Source: Myxococcus eversor | GTDB lineage: Bacteria > Myxococcota > Myxococcia > Myxococcales > Myxococcaceae | NCBI RefSeq assembly: GCF_010894455.1 | Contig: NZ_JAAIXY010000020.1 | Span: 57,136-121,135 of the forward strand | Length of the DNA: 64,000 bases | Reading direction: 5' to 3' | Shown here: positions 35,395 through 47,100 of the stretch, in pieces | How positions within the stretch are numbered: position 1 is the stretch's first letter | Layout: every line of letters begins with the position of its first letter | The notes under the pieces: model-generated | Database searches by the model: none | What the model was told of the DNA's origin: nothing | Seen by the model: the letters and a program-made list of their open reading frames with translations, nothing else | Translations under genes and position numbers: made by a program

Positions 35395-38001
35395 TCAGCC
35401 GCCCTTCCTGTTCAGCGCCTTGATGGCTTTGTTCGCTTCGCCCTGGCCGCAGTCGCCCTTGGTCTCCTTCAGCTCGGCGAGCCGGATGAGGGCGGGGACC
35501 GCGTCCATGTTGCCCAGCGCGCCCAGCCGACTGGCGGCGAGTCTGCGCACGTTGCACTCCTTCGCCTCCAGGGCCTTCGAGTAGGCCAATACCAGGTCCA
35601 CTCCCTCCGTCAGCTTGGCGGACTCCAGGTAGCGGAGTGCGCCCCACTGCTTCGGTGAGTACTCGCCCTGGATGAGCTTTTCGAAGTACGGGCGAACCCG
35701 CTCCTTCGGGAGGTTGCTCAGCAGCCTGCGCAGGTCGCTGGTGCTGCCCTTGGAGTTGTCGTTGTCGCCGCCGCCGAAGTCCTCCGCGAGCCCATCCAGC
35801 AGCGAGTCCTCCACCGAGGCGCGGCCGTCCGGGTCCAGCGAGGTGAGCAGTACCCGCTCCTTGTCGTGGTTGCCCAGGGCGTGGTGGGTGGCCGCGAGGG
35901 CGCGCCGCACCGGAGCCTGCTTCTGCTCCTCGTTCGACGTCTCGTTCAGCAGCGCCAGCGCTTCGTCCTTCTTGCCTTCCTGGAGCAGCGACATGGCGCG
36001 CACGGCGGGGCTGTTCAGATGCAGCACGACGGCCACTCCGCCGCTCAGGAGCACCACGGCTCCGAGCACGGCCATCGTCGCGCGCGGCTGCGCACGCGCC
36101 AGCAGCACCGCCTTGTTCACGCCCTCCTTCACCTTGGGCGGCACCGTCAGGAACGCGTTGAGGCGGGTCAGGCCCGTGCCCAGTCGCGCCTTGCCCGAGC
36201 GCAGCGCACTGGAGACGGCCTGTATCCCCCGGGAGATGGGCGCCAGCGCCGCGCGAGTCCGTTGGACCGCCGGCGCCAGGTGCACCGCGAGGGCGTTCTG
36301 CTTCTCGAAGCGACTGCCGAAGGGAGGTCCCTCCTCCACCTGCTGGCAGCGGTAGAGCTGGAGCTGTTCCTCGCGGCCGGGGAGGGTGATGGAGCCGCAG
36401 GGTTCGACCTCCGCCTCGGCGCGGTTGCGCGCCAGGTTCACCGCCTCCGTGAAGGTCACCTGGCCCGCGGCGGCGACGTGCTCCACCGTCTCGAGCACCT
36501 CCATGGGCTCGCCCAGCACGGTGTCGGAGGTCAGCAGCACCTCGCCCGCGTGCAGGCACACGCGCACGTGCAGCCGCTCCTCGGGGGACAGCGCCTGGTT
36601 GTGCCGCCACAGCCGGTCCTGCATGGCCATGCCGCACAACACGCCCGACGTCGGCGAACGGAACACCACCAGCAGCGCGTCTCCGCGCTTCTGCACGAGC
36701 CGTCCCTCGTGCTCCCTCACCAGCGGCATCAACAGCCGGTCATGCGTCTCCAGCATCCGCGCGTTCTCTTCGTGCGTCTGCCGGCTGGTGCGCTCGGTGA
36801 AGCCCTGGATGTCGGTGAGCATCACCGTCAGGTTCTGCGGCTTCACCGTCGACGTGCTGCCGGACAGCGTGGGCTTCGTCCCGAACGCCGCCGTGCCCGT
36901 GCGCATCGCCGAGGGCGAGGGGGACGCGCTGTCCGTGCCCGGCGAGGACTCCAGGCCAAAGGCGGCGGTGCGCTGGCTATTACGGCTCGGAAGCGGCGCG
37001 GGTGCCGCGTCTCCCGCGCCGAAGACGGACGTCCCGCTGGGGCCACCGGTGCTCGTCGCTTCTCCCGCGCCGAAGACGGACGTGCCGGAGGGCGTGGTGG
37101 TGGTGGGCGCGCCAACGTAGGCGGGAGTCCCCAGTCCAGGCGTGAAGGCGGACAGCGACGAGTGCGCGGCGGCCAGCGCATCCGCCAGCTCGTGCGCGCT
37201 CTGGGGTCGCTTCGCCGGGTTCTTCTCCAACAGGCGCATCACCAGCGACAACAGGCCGATGTAGCGCGTCAGCGAGGGCGCCGCCCGGTCCAGTGGGAGT
37301 GGGGCGTGGGAGGCGTGCTGCGCGAGGAAGTGCCGCGCCTGCGGGCCCTCGAAGGGGAGCCGCCCCGACAGCACGCGGTAGATGAGCACGCCGAAGGTGT
37401 AGAGGTCGCTGCGCGTGTCCACCTTCGCGCCCACCGCCTGCTCCGGCGACAGGTACTCCGGGGTGCCGAGCACCACGCCCACCTGGCTGACGTTGCTCTG
37501 CGCGTCCGGTTCCACCAGCCGGGCGATGCCGAAGTCCAACAGCCGGGCCTGCTCGCCGCGCGCGCCGGGGGAGATGAAGACGTTCTCCGGCTTCAAGTCG
37601 CGGTGGATGATGCCCTTGTCGTGGATGGCGGCCAGGCCCTCCGCGAGTTGATGGAGCAGCGGCAGCGCGCGGCCCGGCGGCATGGCGCCCCGGGTGAGCA
37701 CGTCGTACAGGCTCTCGCCCTCCACGAACTCCATCACCAGGCAGGCGTGGTCGCCGGACTCACCGAAGTCGACGATGTGCACCACGGAGGGGTGCTCGAC
37801 AGCGGAGAGGAGGCGGGCTTCGCGCTTGAAGCGCTCGGCCATGCCGGGCTGCGCGTTGAGGTCGTGGTGAAGGACCTTGATGGCCACCTTGCGGCCCAAG
37901 GAGACCTGTTCACCCAGGTACACTTCGCCCATTCCGCCCGAACCCAATGGACGGAGTACACGGAAGCGACCGTCGAGGACGAGGGAGTCGGGAGCCAGCA
38001 C
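35395..38001 (-). CDS. Ser/Thr kinase fused to a degenerate class III cyclase domain, TM and HEAT-like repeats
   Basis: The 868-residue protein starts with a complete Hanks kinase: Gly-loop LGSGGMGEVYLG, Lys42 in VAIKV, HRDLKPEN (133-140), DFG (156-158) and GTPEYLSPEQ. A Ser/Thr/Gly-rich linker (285-388) contains duplicated GTSVFGAG motifs. Residues ~390-550 match a class III nucleotide cyclase: TDIQGFTERTSR with metal Asp397, and QKRGDALLVVF with Asp441. The usual transition-state Asn and Arg of the VNxAAR block are replaced (PMEVLETVEH), and the purine-selecting Lys is a Gln, so cyclase activity is doubtful. One transmembrane helix (MAVLGAVVLLSGGVAVVLHL) precedes a C-terminal part with TPR/HEAT-like helices. 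It is divergent from the giant TPR gene (152 bp). It probably senses a signal at the membrane and phosphorylates cytoplasmic targets. Confidence 0.9.
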   Translation of the reverse strand: MLAPDSLVLDGRFRVLRPLGSGGMGEVYLGEQVSLGRKVAIKVLHHDLNAQPGMAERFKREARLLSAVEHPSVVHIVDFGESGDHACLVMEFVEGESLYDVLTRGAMPPGRALPLLHQLAEGLAAIHDKGIIHRDLKPENVFISPGARGEQARLLDFGIARLVEPDAQSNVSQVGVVLGTPEYLSPEQAVGAKVDTRSDLYTFGVLIYRVLSGRLPFEGPQARHFLAQHASHAPLPLDRAAPSLTRYIGLLSLVMRLLEKNPAKRPQSAHELADALAAAHSSLSAFTPGLGTPAYVGAPTTTTPSGTSVFGAGEATSTGGPSGTSVFGAGDAAPAPLPSRNSQRTAAFGLESSPGTDSASPSPSAMRTGTAAFGTKPTLSGSTSTVKPQNLTVMLTDIQGFTERTSRQTHEENARMLETHDRLLMPLVREHEGRLVQKRGDALLVVFRSPTSGVLCGMAMQDRLWRHNQALSPEERLHVRVCLHAGEVLLTSDTVLGEPMEVLETVEHVAAAGQVTFTEAVNLARNRAEAEVEPCGSITLPGREEQLQLYRCQQVEEGPPFGSRFEKQNALAVHLAPAVQRTRAALAPISRGIQAVSSALRSGKARLGTGLTRLNAFLTVPPKVKEGVNKAVLLARAQPRATMAVLGAVVLLSGGVAVVLHLNSPAVRAMSLLQEGKKDEALALLNETSNEEQKQAPVRRALAATHHALGNHDKERVLLTSLDPDGRASVEDSLLDGLAEDFGGGDNDNSKGSTSDLRRLLSNLPKERVRPYFEKLIQGEYSPKQWGALRYLESAKLTEGVDLVLAYSKALEAKECNVRRLAASRLGALGNMDAVPALIRLAELKETKGDCGQGEANKAIKALNRKGG

Positions 38002-38153
38002 GCCGGGCGCATATTGTCCGACTTCGCCCCGGCGCGCATGACGAACAACGCATGCGGCCCTGGGGTCGCCAAGCCCCTCCGGCTGCCCCCCGGGCGGGGG
38101 ATTGTCATAAATTTCGGGCGCTTGGAGGCCGTGGTAGTTTCCAGGCTCCCGCG

Positions 38154-41100
38154 ATGGCCAACGAGAGCGACTCCCTAAAGCCCACCGCGGCGCCCGACGC
38201 GCGCGCCGCTACGCCCGAGCTGCGCCTGCTGGACCGCAGGGCGTTCGTGGGCTTCCCGGCGCTCGAAGTCGTTCCGGGCCTGCGCATCTCCGACTTCGCG
38301 CTCCAGATTCCGGACGTCAGCTTCCCCTTCAACGTCAGCGCCGGGGCCACGCGTTATCAGCGCAAGAAGCTGCACTTCGGCTTCCTGGAGCTGTCCGTCG
38401 ACGCGGATCTGGTGACGCGGCGGGTGGCGGAGCTGGCGGGGCGGCTCGCGGGCCTGGAGGAGCTGCGGCTGCACTTCCGTCCCGGGTACCTGGAAGGGCA
38501 GGGCCGACTGCCCGCGCCGGAGCGCACGCCCTTCACGTTCAAGGTGGCCTTCGACGCGGATGGCGAGAAGCTCGCCGTCTATCTCTACGACGTGCGCCTG
38601 TACGGCTTCTCTTCCACGCCGTCGGTGCAGGTGCCGGGGCTTCTGTCCGCCGCCGTGGGCGCGCTGGCGCTGGTGCCGGACGTGGAGGTGCGCGGCGCCT
38701 CCGGCTTCTCCACGCGGGTGCTGCCCGCGCTGTGTCAGCTCGCGGCGGTGAGCCGTGGCTACAAGATGCCGTCGCTGGACACCGCGCGTCTGTCCGCCGC
38801 CGAGGTGTCGAGCACGGGCTTGAAGCTGCGCTTCGCGGCGGGCGGTCTGCCTCCTCCAGCCACGCCGGACGAGGAGCTGCTCCTGACGTTGGAGGGCGCG
38901 CGGGCCTTCGCGGACGCGGAGGGACTCATCGCCCAGGGGCGGCTGGCCGAGGCGCGGCAGCAATACCTCCAGGCCGGAGACGCGCAGGAGGCTCACCCCT
39001 TCGCCGCCGAGCGGCTCTTGTCTCTGCTGGTGGCCGACCCGCAGGCGCACGAACTGGCCCTGGACGTGGCCGCCACGCTCCAGCGTCGTCGGGACCGCAG
39101 CCCCGCCGCGCTGTGGGGCGAGGCCGTGGTGCGCGAGCGCCGGGGCGAGGGTGCCCGCGCCGCCGAGCGCTACCTGGCGCTGTGTGCGCTGGCGCGTCGC
39201 ACCTCGGAGGAGGCCGCGGCCTTCTTCTCCGCGGAGGCCGCGGCCCGCTGCTCTCGCGATACCGCGCCCCAGGTGGCGGTGAAGGCGCTGCATGAGTTGC
39301 TGGGCCTGAAGCCGGACCACCTGCCTTCGCTGAAGGCGCTGGCGCGCGCGTCGGACCAGGCGCGTGACAGGGCGGGCGCTGTGCGGGCCTACCGCCGGTT
39401 GGCGGCGCTCGCGAGAGACCCGCATGAGGCCGCCGACGCACACGTGCACCTGGCCCGGCTGTGCGCGCAGACGGAGGACGACATCGCCGGAGCGCGCCTG
39501 CACTGCGAGGCCGCGCTGCGTCTGTCTCCGGACCAGTCGGATGCGCTGTTGCTGCTGGGTGAGCTGTGCCACCGGGGCGGCGAGCACCTGCGCGCGCTGA
39601 AGGCGTTGGACCGGCTGCGCGAAGTGTCCATGGCCCGGCACGAGCTGGACCGCGTGGGCCACGCCGACCTGATGGCCGGCCGGGTGTGGGAAGAGGGCCT
39701 GAAGCAGCCGGAGAACGCGCTCCTGCGCTACCGCGAGGCGGTGTCCCTGCTGCCCGGCGAGGCGGAGCCGCTGTTCGCCGCCGCGCGCGTCGCGGAGGGA
39801 CTGGGCCGGTTGCAGGAGGCGCTCGCGGGCTACCAGCAGGCGCTGGAGCTGGCGGGTCCCGCGCCTCGCTCCGAGGGCGTCCGCCATGCCGCGCACGCCA
39901 GCCATCATGCGCTGGCGCGGCTGTACCGCTCTCGCCTGGGAGACCCGGCGCGAGCGCGTGAGCACCTCGAGTCCGCGCTGGCGCTGGACCCTCGCGACGG
40001 GGTGGCGCTCGAGGAGCTGATTCCGTACTTCCGCATCACCGGGAAGTCGCTGGAGCTGGCCGACGCGCTGGAGAAGTCCGCCGCGCTCCTGGACGAGCCG
40101 GCGAAGCGCGCCGCGTCCTGGGCCGAGGCGGGTGAGCTGTATCGCGGTCGACTCCAGCAGCCGGAGAAGGCGGAGCGGCTGTTGCTGCTCGCGCTGGAGG
40201 CGGACGCGGACCACCGGCCCGCGCTGGAGTCGTTGCTGGCCCTGGCCGAGGCGCGGCGTGATGGACCGCTGCTGACGCGGTGCCTGTCCGCGCTGGCTCG
40301 ACTGGCGCCGGACGTGAAGGAGCGCGCGCAGAAGTACCGCCGCCTCGCGGTGGCCGCGCGCGACCTGGCCTTCGATTTGGACCTCGCGGTGCACTCCCTC
40401 CAGGAAGTGCTGCGCGCGGAGCCGGATGACCTGCCGGCGCTGGGCGAATTGTGCGCCCTGCAGCGCAAGCGCGCGGACATGGCCGGGCTGGCCGTGGCGC
40501 TGGAGGAGCGCGCGCGGGTGGCGGAGGCGCAGGGTGACAAGCGCCTCGCGGCGGCGGCGCTGCGGGAGCTGGCCGGGGTGCTGGAGGCCCGCCTGGGCCG
40601 CGTGGGTGACGCGCTGGTGTCGCTGGAGAAGGCGGCGCGGCTGGCCCCGGACTCCGCCGTGCTGCTGGACCTGGCGGACCTGTCGCTGCGCTGCGAGCGC
40701 CCCGAGCACGCCCGACGCGCGCTGGAGTCGCTCCTGTCCACGCTGCCGCGCACCGCCGCGCCGGAGAAGCTGGCGGACGTGCGCGCCCGGCTCGGTCGCG
40801 CGTGCGAGATGTTGGGCGACCGCGAGGGCGCCATCGCCGCGTATGCGCAGGCGCTGCCGCTGCGCCGGCTGGACGACACGCTGGCCGTGCGGCTGGAGTC
40901 GCTCTACACGGAGGCGGGCGAGACGCAGGCCCTGGCCGAACTGTGGGCCGGCCGTGCCCAGGCGCTGATGGGCGCCGACCGCGCCGAGGAGGCCGCGCCC
41001 CTGTTCCTCCAGAGCGCTCGCGCCCTGCTGGAGCGGGGCGAGAAGGCCGCCGCGCTGCTGCGCCTGACGGCCGCGCTGGAGGCGAGTCCCCAGGGCCCGC

Positions 41101-44100
41101 TGGCGGCCGAGGTGCTGGAGTCGCTGGCCGAGCTGGAGCTGGAGCGCGGCGAGAAGCTGGAGGCCGCCCGGCTGTACGCGCGTCGCGCCGTGCTGGTGCC
41201 GGAGGCCCGCTCCGGCGCGAAGCTGCTCTACCGCGCCTCGCTGCTGGCTGCGGGTACCAGTCGCGAGGAGGCGTTCCTCGCCGAGGCCCTGGAGCGCGAT
41301 TCGACCTTCGCGCCCGCGCGTCAGCGTCGCGGTGAGCTGAAGCTGCCCACCGATGCACGCGCCGCGCTGGAGGACTTCGAGGCGGTGCTGGCGCTGCCTC
41401 CGGTGGACGCGGATGCGCCGCGCGAGGCGGAGCGGGTGGCGCTCACGCGCAAGGCCGCCAGTGCCGCCGTGCGCGCGGGCAAGACGGACTCCGCGCGTCG
41501 CCTGCTGGCTGAGTACTGCATCCGGGCTCCCGAGGACCTCGACGCCCGCGTGGAGTTGGTCAACCTGCACCGCAAGGCGGGCGCTCGCGAGGCACTGGCT
41601 GACCTGCTGGTGGAGTTGTGGCCTCGCCTGTCTGGTGAGCCTCGGCGCGCGGCCCGTCGTGAGCTGGCGGAGCTGTCCCTCGTCCTCGGCCGTGCTGGCG
41701 CCGCGGTGGACTCGCTGCGAAGCCTTCGCCTGGAGGAGCCGCAGGACACCTGGGCGGCGCAGGCGCTGCTCGACCTGCTGCCTCCGCCGGGCACCGGCTC
41801 GTCGGACGAGGAGGCCGAGCGCCTGGAGTTGCTGGGCGCGCTGGTGTCGTCGGCGACGGGCGAGGACCGCGCCGAGCTGCTCGCGCGTCGCGCCGTACTC
41901 CACCGCGCCACCGGTCGAATCACCGCCGCGCGCGAGGACTTCTCCGAGGCCGCGAAGCTGGCCCGTCGTCCCGCGGCGCTGTTGCTCGCGTTGGCGGAGC
42001 TGGCACGCGAGTCGGGTGACGAGGCGGGAGAGCTGGAAGTGTGGCGCCGCGCCGTGGTCGCCGATGCCCAACTGGGCACGCGCGCTCGGGAGCGGCTGCT
42101 CGCCCTGGCCGTCGTGCTGTCGGAGAAGGATGAGCGGGGGCTCGCGCGCGAGGCGCTGGTGTCCGCCGTGGCGCTGTCCCCGTCGGATGCCGAGCGCTGC
42201 GACGCCTACTTCGCCCTGGCCGACCTGGCCCACCGCGACGAGCGTCCGGACGAGGAGGTCGCCGCGCTCGCCGAGGCCGCGCGTCAGGGCCCCACGGCTC
42301 GCCGGGTCGAGGCCCTGCTCGCTCGCGCCACGTTGCTCGAAGCTCGCGGACAGCTCGCGGACGCTCGGGAGAGCCTCAAGGCCGCGCTCGCGCTGGCACC
42401 GCGTCATGCGCAGGCCACCGTCTCCCTGCAGCGCGCGCTGCGAGCCCTGGAGGACTGGGCCGCGCTGGCGGAGCTGCTCTCGGCCGAGGCGCCTCATGCT
42501 CCTCCGTCCGAGGCGGCGGCGATGTACTCGGAGCTGGCGTCGCTCTACCTGGAGCGCCTGGAGCAGCCGGCTCCCGCCGAAGCGGCGCTGCGCCAGTCGC
42601 TGCGGTTCGCTCCCGGCGATGCGGACGTGCGACGCCGGCTGGTGTCGTTGGTGGCCGGGCGCGGTGAGCTGCGCGAGGCCGCGGCCCTGCTGGAGACGGC
42701 CGCCGAGAGCGCCACGACGTCCGAGGCCGCCTCGCTGCTTCGCGAGGGCGCCGCGTACGCGCGAGAGGCCCAGGACCTGGACCGCGCGCTGAAGCTGGCG
42801 CGCAAGGCACACTCGCTGGTGCCGGCGCGGGGCGCGGAGCTGGCGTCGCTGGCGGAGTTGCTCTACCTGCGCGGCGCGGTGCTGGAGGCCCTGCCGCTCC
42901 AGGAGACGCTGGCCTCGACGGCGGACTTCGCCGCGAACCCCGACGCGGCCGAGTCCACCTGGCTGCGGCTGGCGGAGCTGGCGGAGAGCGCGGGCGAGAC
43001 GAAGCGCGCGGTGGCGGCGTACCGGAAGCTGCTGCTGGAGCGGCCGTTGTGCGAGCCCGCGGTGCAGCGTCTCTCCTCGCTGTTGGAGAAGGACGACCCG
43101 CGCGGCGCGTTCGAGGTGCTCGTCACCCACGCGCGGGCTCTGGCGCCCTCCGAGGACACAGTGCGGCGGCTCGTGGTGCTCGCGGAGAAGGCGCGCGCCG
43201 CCCTCGCCGACGCGGGTGTGGCGGCGTCGCTCCTGGCGCGCGCGGCGGAGATGGCGCAGACGCCGCTGCCGCTCCGCCTCCAGCTCGCGTCGTTGTATCG
43301 CGACACGGGGCGTTCGCTGGAGCTGCTCGCGGAGCTGCGCCACGTGGCCGCGCTCAGCCTCCAGGTGGGCGACGTGGCCGCGACGCTCGCGGCGTACGAC
43401 GAAGAGGCGCGACTCGCGGAGTCCACGGGCCGCGCGGACGAGGCGCTTCGGGCGCTGGCGGATGCGCGAGACCTGTTGGAGGCGCGGGGTCGCGCACCCG
43501 AGGCCGCCGCGTGCGAGCGTCGGCGCGCGGAGCTGCTGCGCGACGTGAAGCTGGACCTGTCCGCCGCGGAGAGCGCGTTGGACCGCGCCTTCTCGCTGGC
43601 GGAGGACCTGGGCACGGCGCGACTGGGCGCGGCGCTGGCGGAGCGCCGGGACGATGCCGACGCCGAGGCCCTCTGGCTGGAGCGCGCGCTGCCCCTGCTG
43701 GACGACGCCAAGGAAGCGGCGGCGCTGCGGTTGCGGCTGGCGAAGCTGCACCTGGGCGTGCTCTCGGACACGGAGGAAGCGGAGCGCTTCCTGCGCGGAG
43801 CGCTGCGGCAGGACCGCTCGCTGGACGAGGCCGAGACGCTGCTGGCACGACTGCTGGAGCGGGACGGACGGCTGGCGGAGCTGGCCGCCTGGTACGAGGA
43901 GTGCGCCGAGGGCGAGGCGGACTCGGAGCGTCGCGCGGCGTTGCTCCAGCGCGCGGCCGTGCTGTACCGCGACAGGGCGGGGCGTCCGGATGCCGCCGCC
44001 GCCGCCTTCATCGCCGCGCGGTCCGCCCGACCGGATGACCTGGACCTCACCGCGCAGGCCGCGGAGCTGCTGCACGAGGTGAATCGTCACGCGGACGCGG

Positions 44101-47100
44101 CCGAGTTCGATGCCGTGCTGCTGGAGGCCGACCCCTTCCGCGAGCCCGTCTTCTCGCGGCACCGCGCCTTCCTGGAGGAGACGCAGGACCCGCAGTCGCT
44201 CGCGGAGTTGATGCTGCGCCGGGCCCAGCGCCAGTCGGATGCCGATGCCGCGGACAGCTACCTCGCCGCCGCCCGGTCCTTCCGCGCGGTCGGTGCTCGC
44301 GAGCGCGCGCTGCTGTGCGAGGACCGGGCCTTCGAGCTGAGCCCCGCGAGCGCGGAGGCCTTCGAGCGTGTGCGTGAGCGCGCAGCCGGAGACGTGCGCC
44401 GGCTGTCGGAGTTGCTGGCCCTGCGCGCCGCGGCCCTGCCTCCCGAGGAATCGCTGCCGCTGCTGCGCGAGCGCGCCACCCGGTTGCTGGACGCGGGCGA
44501 GGCGTTGCTGGCCGCCGAGGCCTTCGACGTATACCTGTCCAGCTCCGGCGACGACGTGGAGGCGCTGTCCGCGCGCGCCGAGCTCGCCGCCCAGAGTGGA
44601 GGCCCCGCCGCCGCGCGCCCGTATGACCGGCGCCTGCTGTCGGCTGGGGGCGAGACGCTGCCCGTGACGGTGCGCGCGCGGACGTGGCTGCGGCTGGGCC
44701 ATGCCTCGCTGGGCGCGAACGCGTACCACGACGCGGCGGATGCCTTCGAGTCGGTGGTGTCGCTGGAGCCAGAGGGCGAGCGCGGCCGTGAGGCGCTGTC
44801 GCTGCTGGCGGAAGTGCACTCGCGCACGGGCAACGCGCCAGGCCTGTACCGGGCCTCGTTGCAGCTCGCGCGGTATGCGGAAGACACGGCGACGGCGGAG
44901 GTGCTGTACCGCCGCGCGGCGGACCTCTTCGATGACCCGAGGGACGCCATCGACGCGCTGTTGCCGCTCGCTCGGCTGCGTCCGGCGGATGCGTCCATCA
45001 TCGACCGGGCGGTGGCGGGCCTGCGCGCGCTGGGTCGTCACGGTGACCTGCTGGCGGTGTACGAGTCCGGCGCCGAGGCCGCGGGTGGCGTCCGCGCCGC
45101 CGAGCTGCTCCTGGCCGCCGCCACCGTGGCCGCCGAGTCGCTCGCGGATGTGGACGCGGCCTGGGAGCTGACCCAGCGCGCGGCCGACGCCGCTCCCGAG
45201 GACGTCACCGCGCTGCGTGCGCTGGTGGCGGGCCTGCGTGAGCGGCGGGAGACGACGCGACTCCTGGAGGCGCTGGAGCGGCTGGTGCCGCGCCTGGAGG
45301 ACGCGGATGAGGCGTCCGTCCTGCGTCTGGAGCTGGCCTCACTGCTCCGTGACGCGGACCAGGTGCCGAAGGCCCGCGAGGCGCTCGAGGCCGTCGTCGA
45401 GCGCGGTGCCTCGGGTGCTGGCTACGCCATCGCGCTGGAGGAGCTGGAGAAGCTGCTGGGCGATGTGCCCGCGCGTCGGGCCGAGGTACAGGTGGCGCGC
45501 GCGGAGCTGGTCTCCGGTCGCGAGCGACTGGTGCTCCTGCTGTCCGCGTCTCGGGGCTTCGAGGGCGCGGGCCGGTTGCAGGATGCGCTGAAGGCGGCGA
45601 AGGCCGCCGTGGCGACCGAGCCGGACGTGGACGCGGCGATGCGCATCGCCCACCTGCATCGCGCCCTGGGCGAGGCCCCTCGCGCCGCGAAGGCGTTGCT
45701 CCAGGCCGCGCGACTCGCCTCGCCGGAGGAGCGTCCGCCGCTGCTGCTGGAGGCCGCCGACCTCTGGGAGAAGGCGGGCGAGCACGGGGAGGCGCTGGAG
45801 GTCATCGAGCGCATCGCCACCGAGGCGCCAGACATCCTCGAGCCCGCGGAATTGGCGGAGCGCTTCGGTCGGCTGGGCGCCTTCACGCGCGCGCTCCAGG
45901 TGGGCTTCGCGCCCGCCATGGCCGCCGGCGAGCTGACGGATGCGCTGGCCATGGCCGCGCAGGCCGGAGACACCGCGCGGACACGCGAAGCGCTGTGGGC
46001 CCTCGTCGCTCAGCCGGATACGGACGCGGCCCATGCCTCCGCGCTCGCGGACGGCCTGCGCGCCGAGCGCGACGCGGAAGGGCTTCTGGAGCTGGCGGCC
46101 CTCTCCCTCTCTCGCGACGAGGCCTTCGCGGTGACACTGCGCGACGAAGTCCTCCGCGCGGCGGATGCCCCGGTGCTCCAGCGCCTGCGGGCCCTGGACG
46201 AGCTGTCATCCGACGCGAACTTCGGCACCCGGCTCACGCTGTTGTTGCCGGGGCTGGAGAAGCACCCGGTGGCGCTCTCGGAAGCGGTGCTCGGCCGGGT
46301 GCGCGTGCTGTCGGATTCGGCGCGAGTGGAAGCGCTGTTGATGGCCGCCGAGGGGTGGACGTCGCGTCGCAAGCCGTTGCTGCGCGAGCGTCATGCGCTG
46401 GAGCTCAGGCTGGGCCGCTTCGACGCCGCCGCGCGCACGCTGGCGCGGCTCATCGAGGTAGAGGAGGACTCCCGCGCCCGGGCCACGCTGCACCTGGAGC
46501 ACGGCGAGCTGCTGCTCAGTCCGCTGGACCAGCCCGCCGAGGCTCGCGCGGCCTTCGAGCTCGCGCTGGACGCGGATGGCACCAGCCTGCCCGCGTTGCG
46601 CAACCTGCTGGCGCTGGTGGACGAGTCGAAGGAGCCCGCCGTCTTCGTGTCGCTCGCGGAGCGGTTGATGGTGGAGGAGGGGCCCGACGCGGCCACGCCT
46701 CATCGCGAGCGCCTGGCGGATGCCTACGAGGCCGTGGGCCAGGTGGCGGACGCCGTCGCACAGCTGGAGGCGCTGCCGGAGACCGAGGAGCGGCTGGCCC
46801 GCCGCGCGAGGCTCGCGGAGCAGCGCGGCCTCACGGGCGAGGCGCTGCGGCTGCGCGAGCGGCTCACCGACGAGCCCGGGATGTTGGAGTCCATCCTCCG
46901 GGGCTACCTGGAAGAGCAGCTCATCGCGCCCGCCGCGCGGCTCGCCGAGCGCCTCTTCGACGCGGGAGTCCTGTCCGCCGAGGTCCTCCGCCTCGCATGC
47001 GAGCGGCTCTCTCCGGTGATTGAGGGCGCGCCGTTCGCGGTGCGCGTCTGGCCGGAGCTCTTGCGCGCCACTCCGCTGGACGTGGATGGCTGGACGCTCT

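Noticed and set aside
38175..45041. A 2288-codon open frame on the minus strand under the giant TPR gene
   Set aside because: It is Arg/Gln/Leu-rich with no motif and exactly follows the complementary codon pattern of a GC-rich gene. The plus strand has clear TPR repeats.
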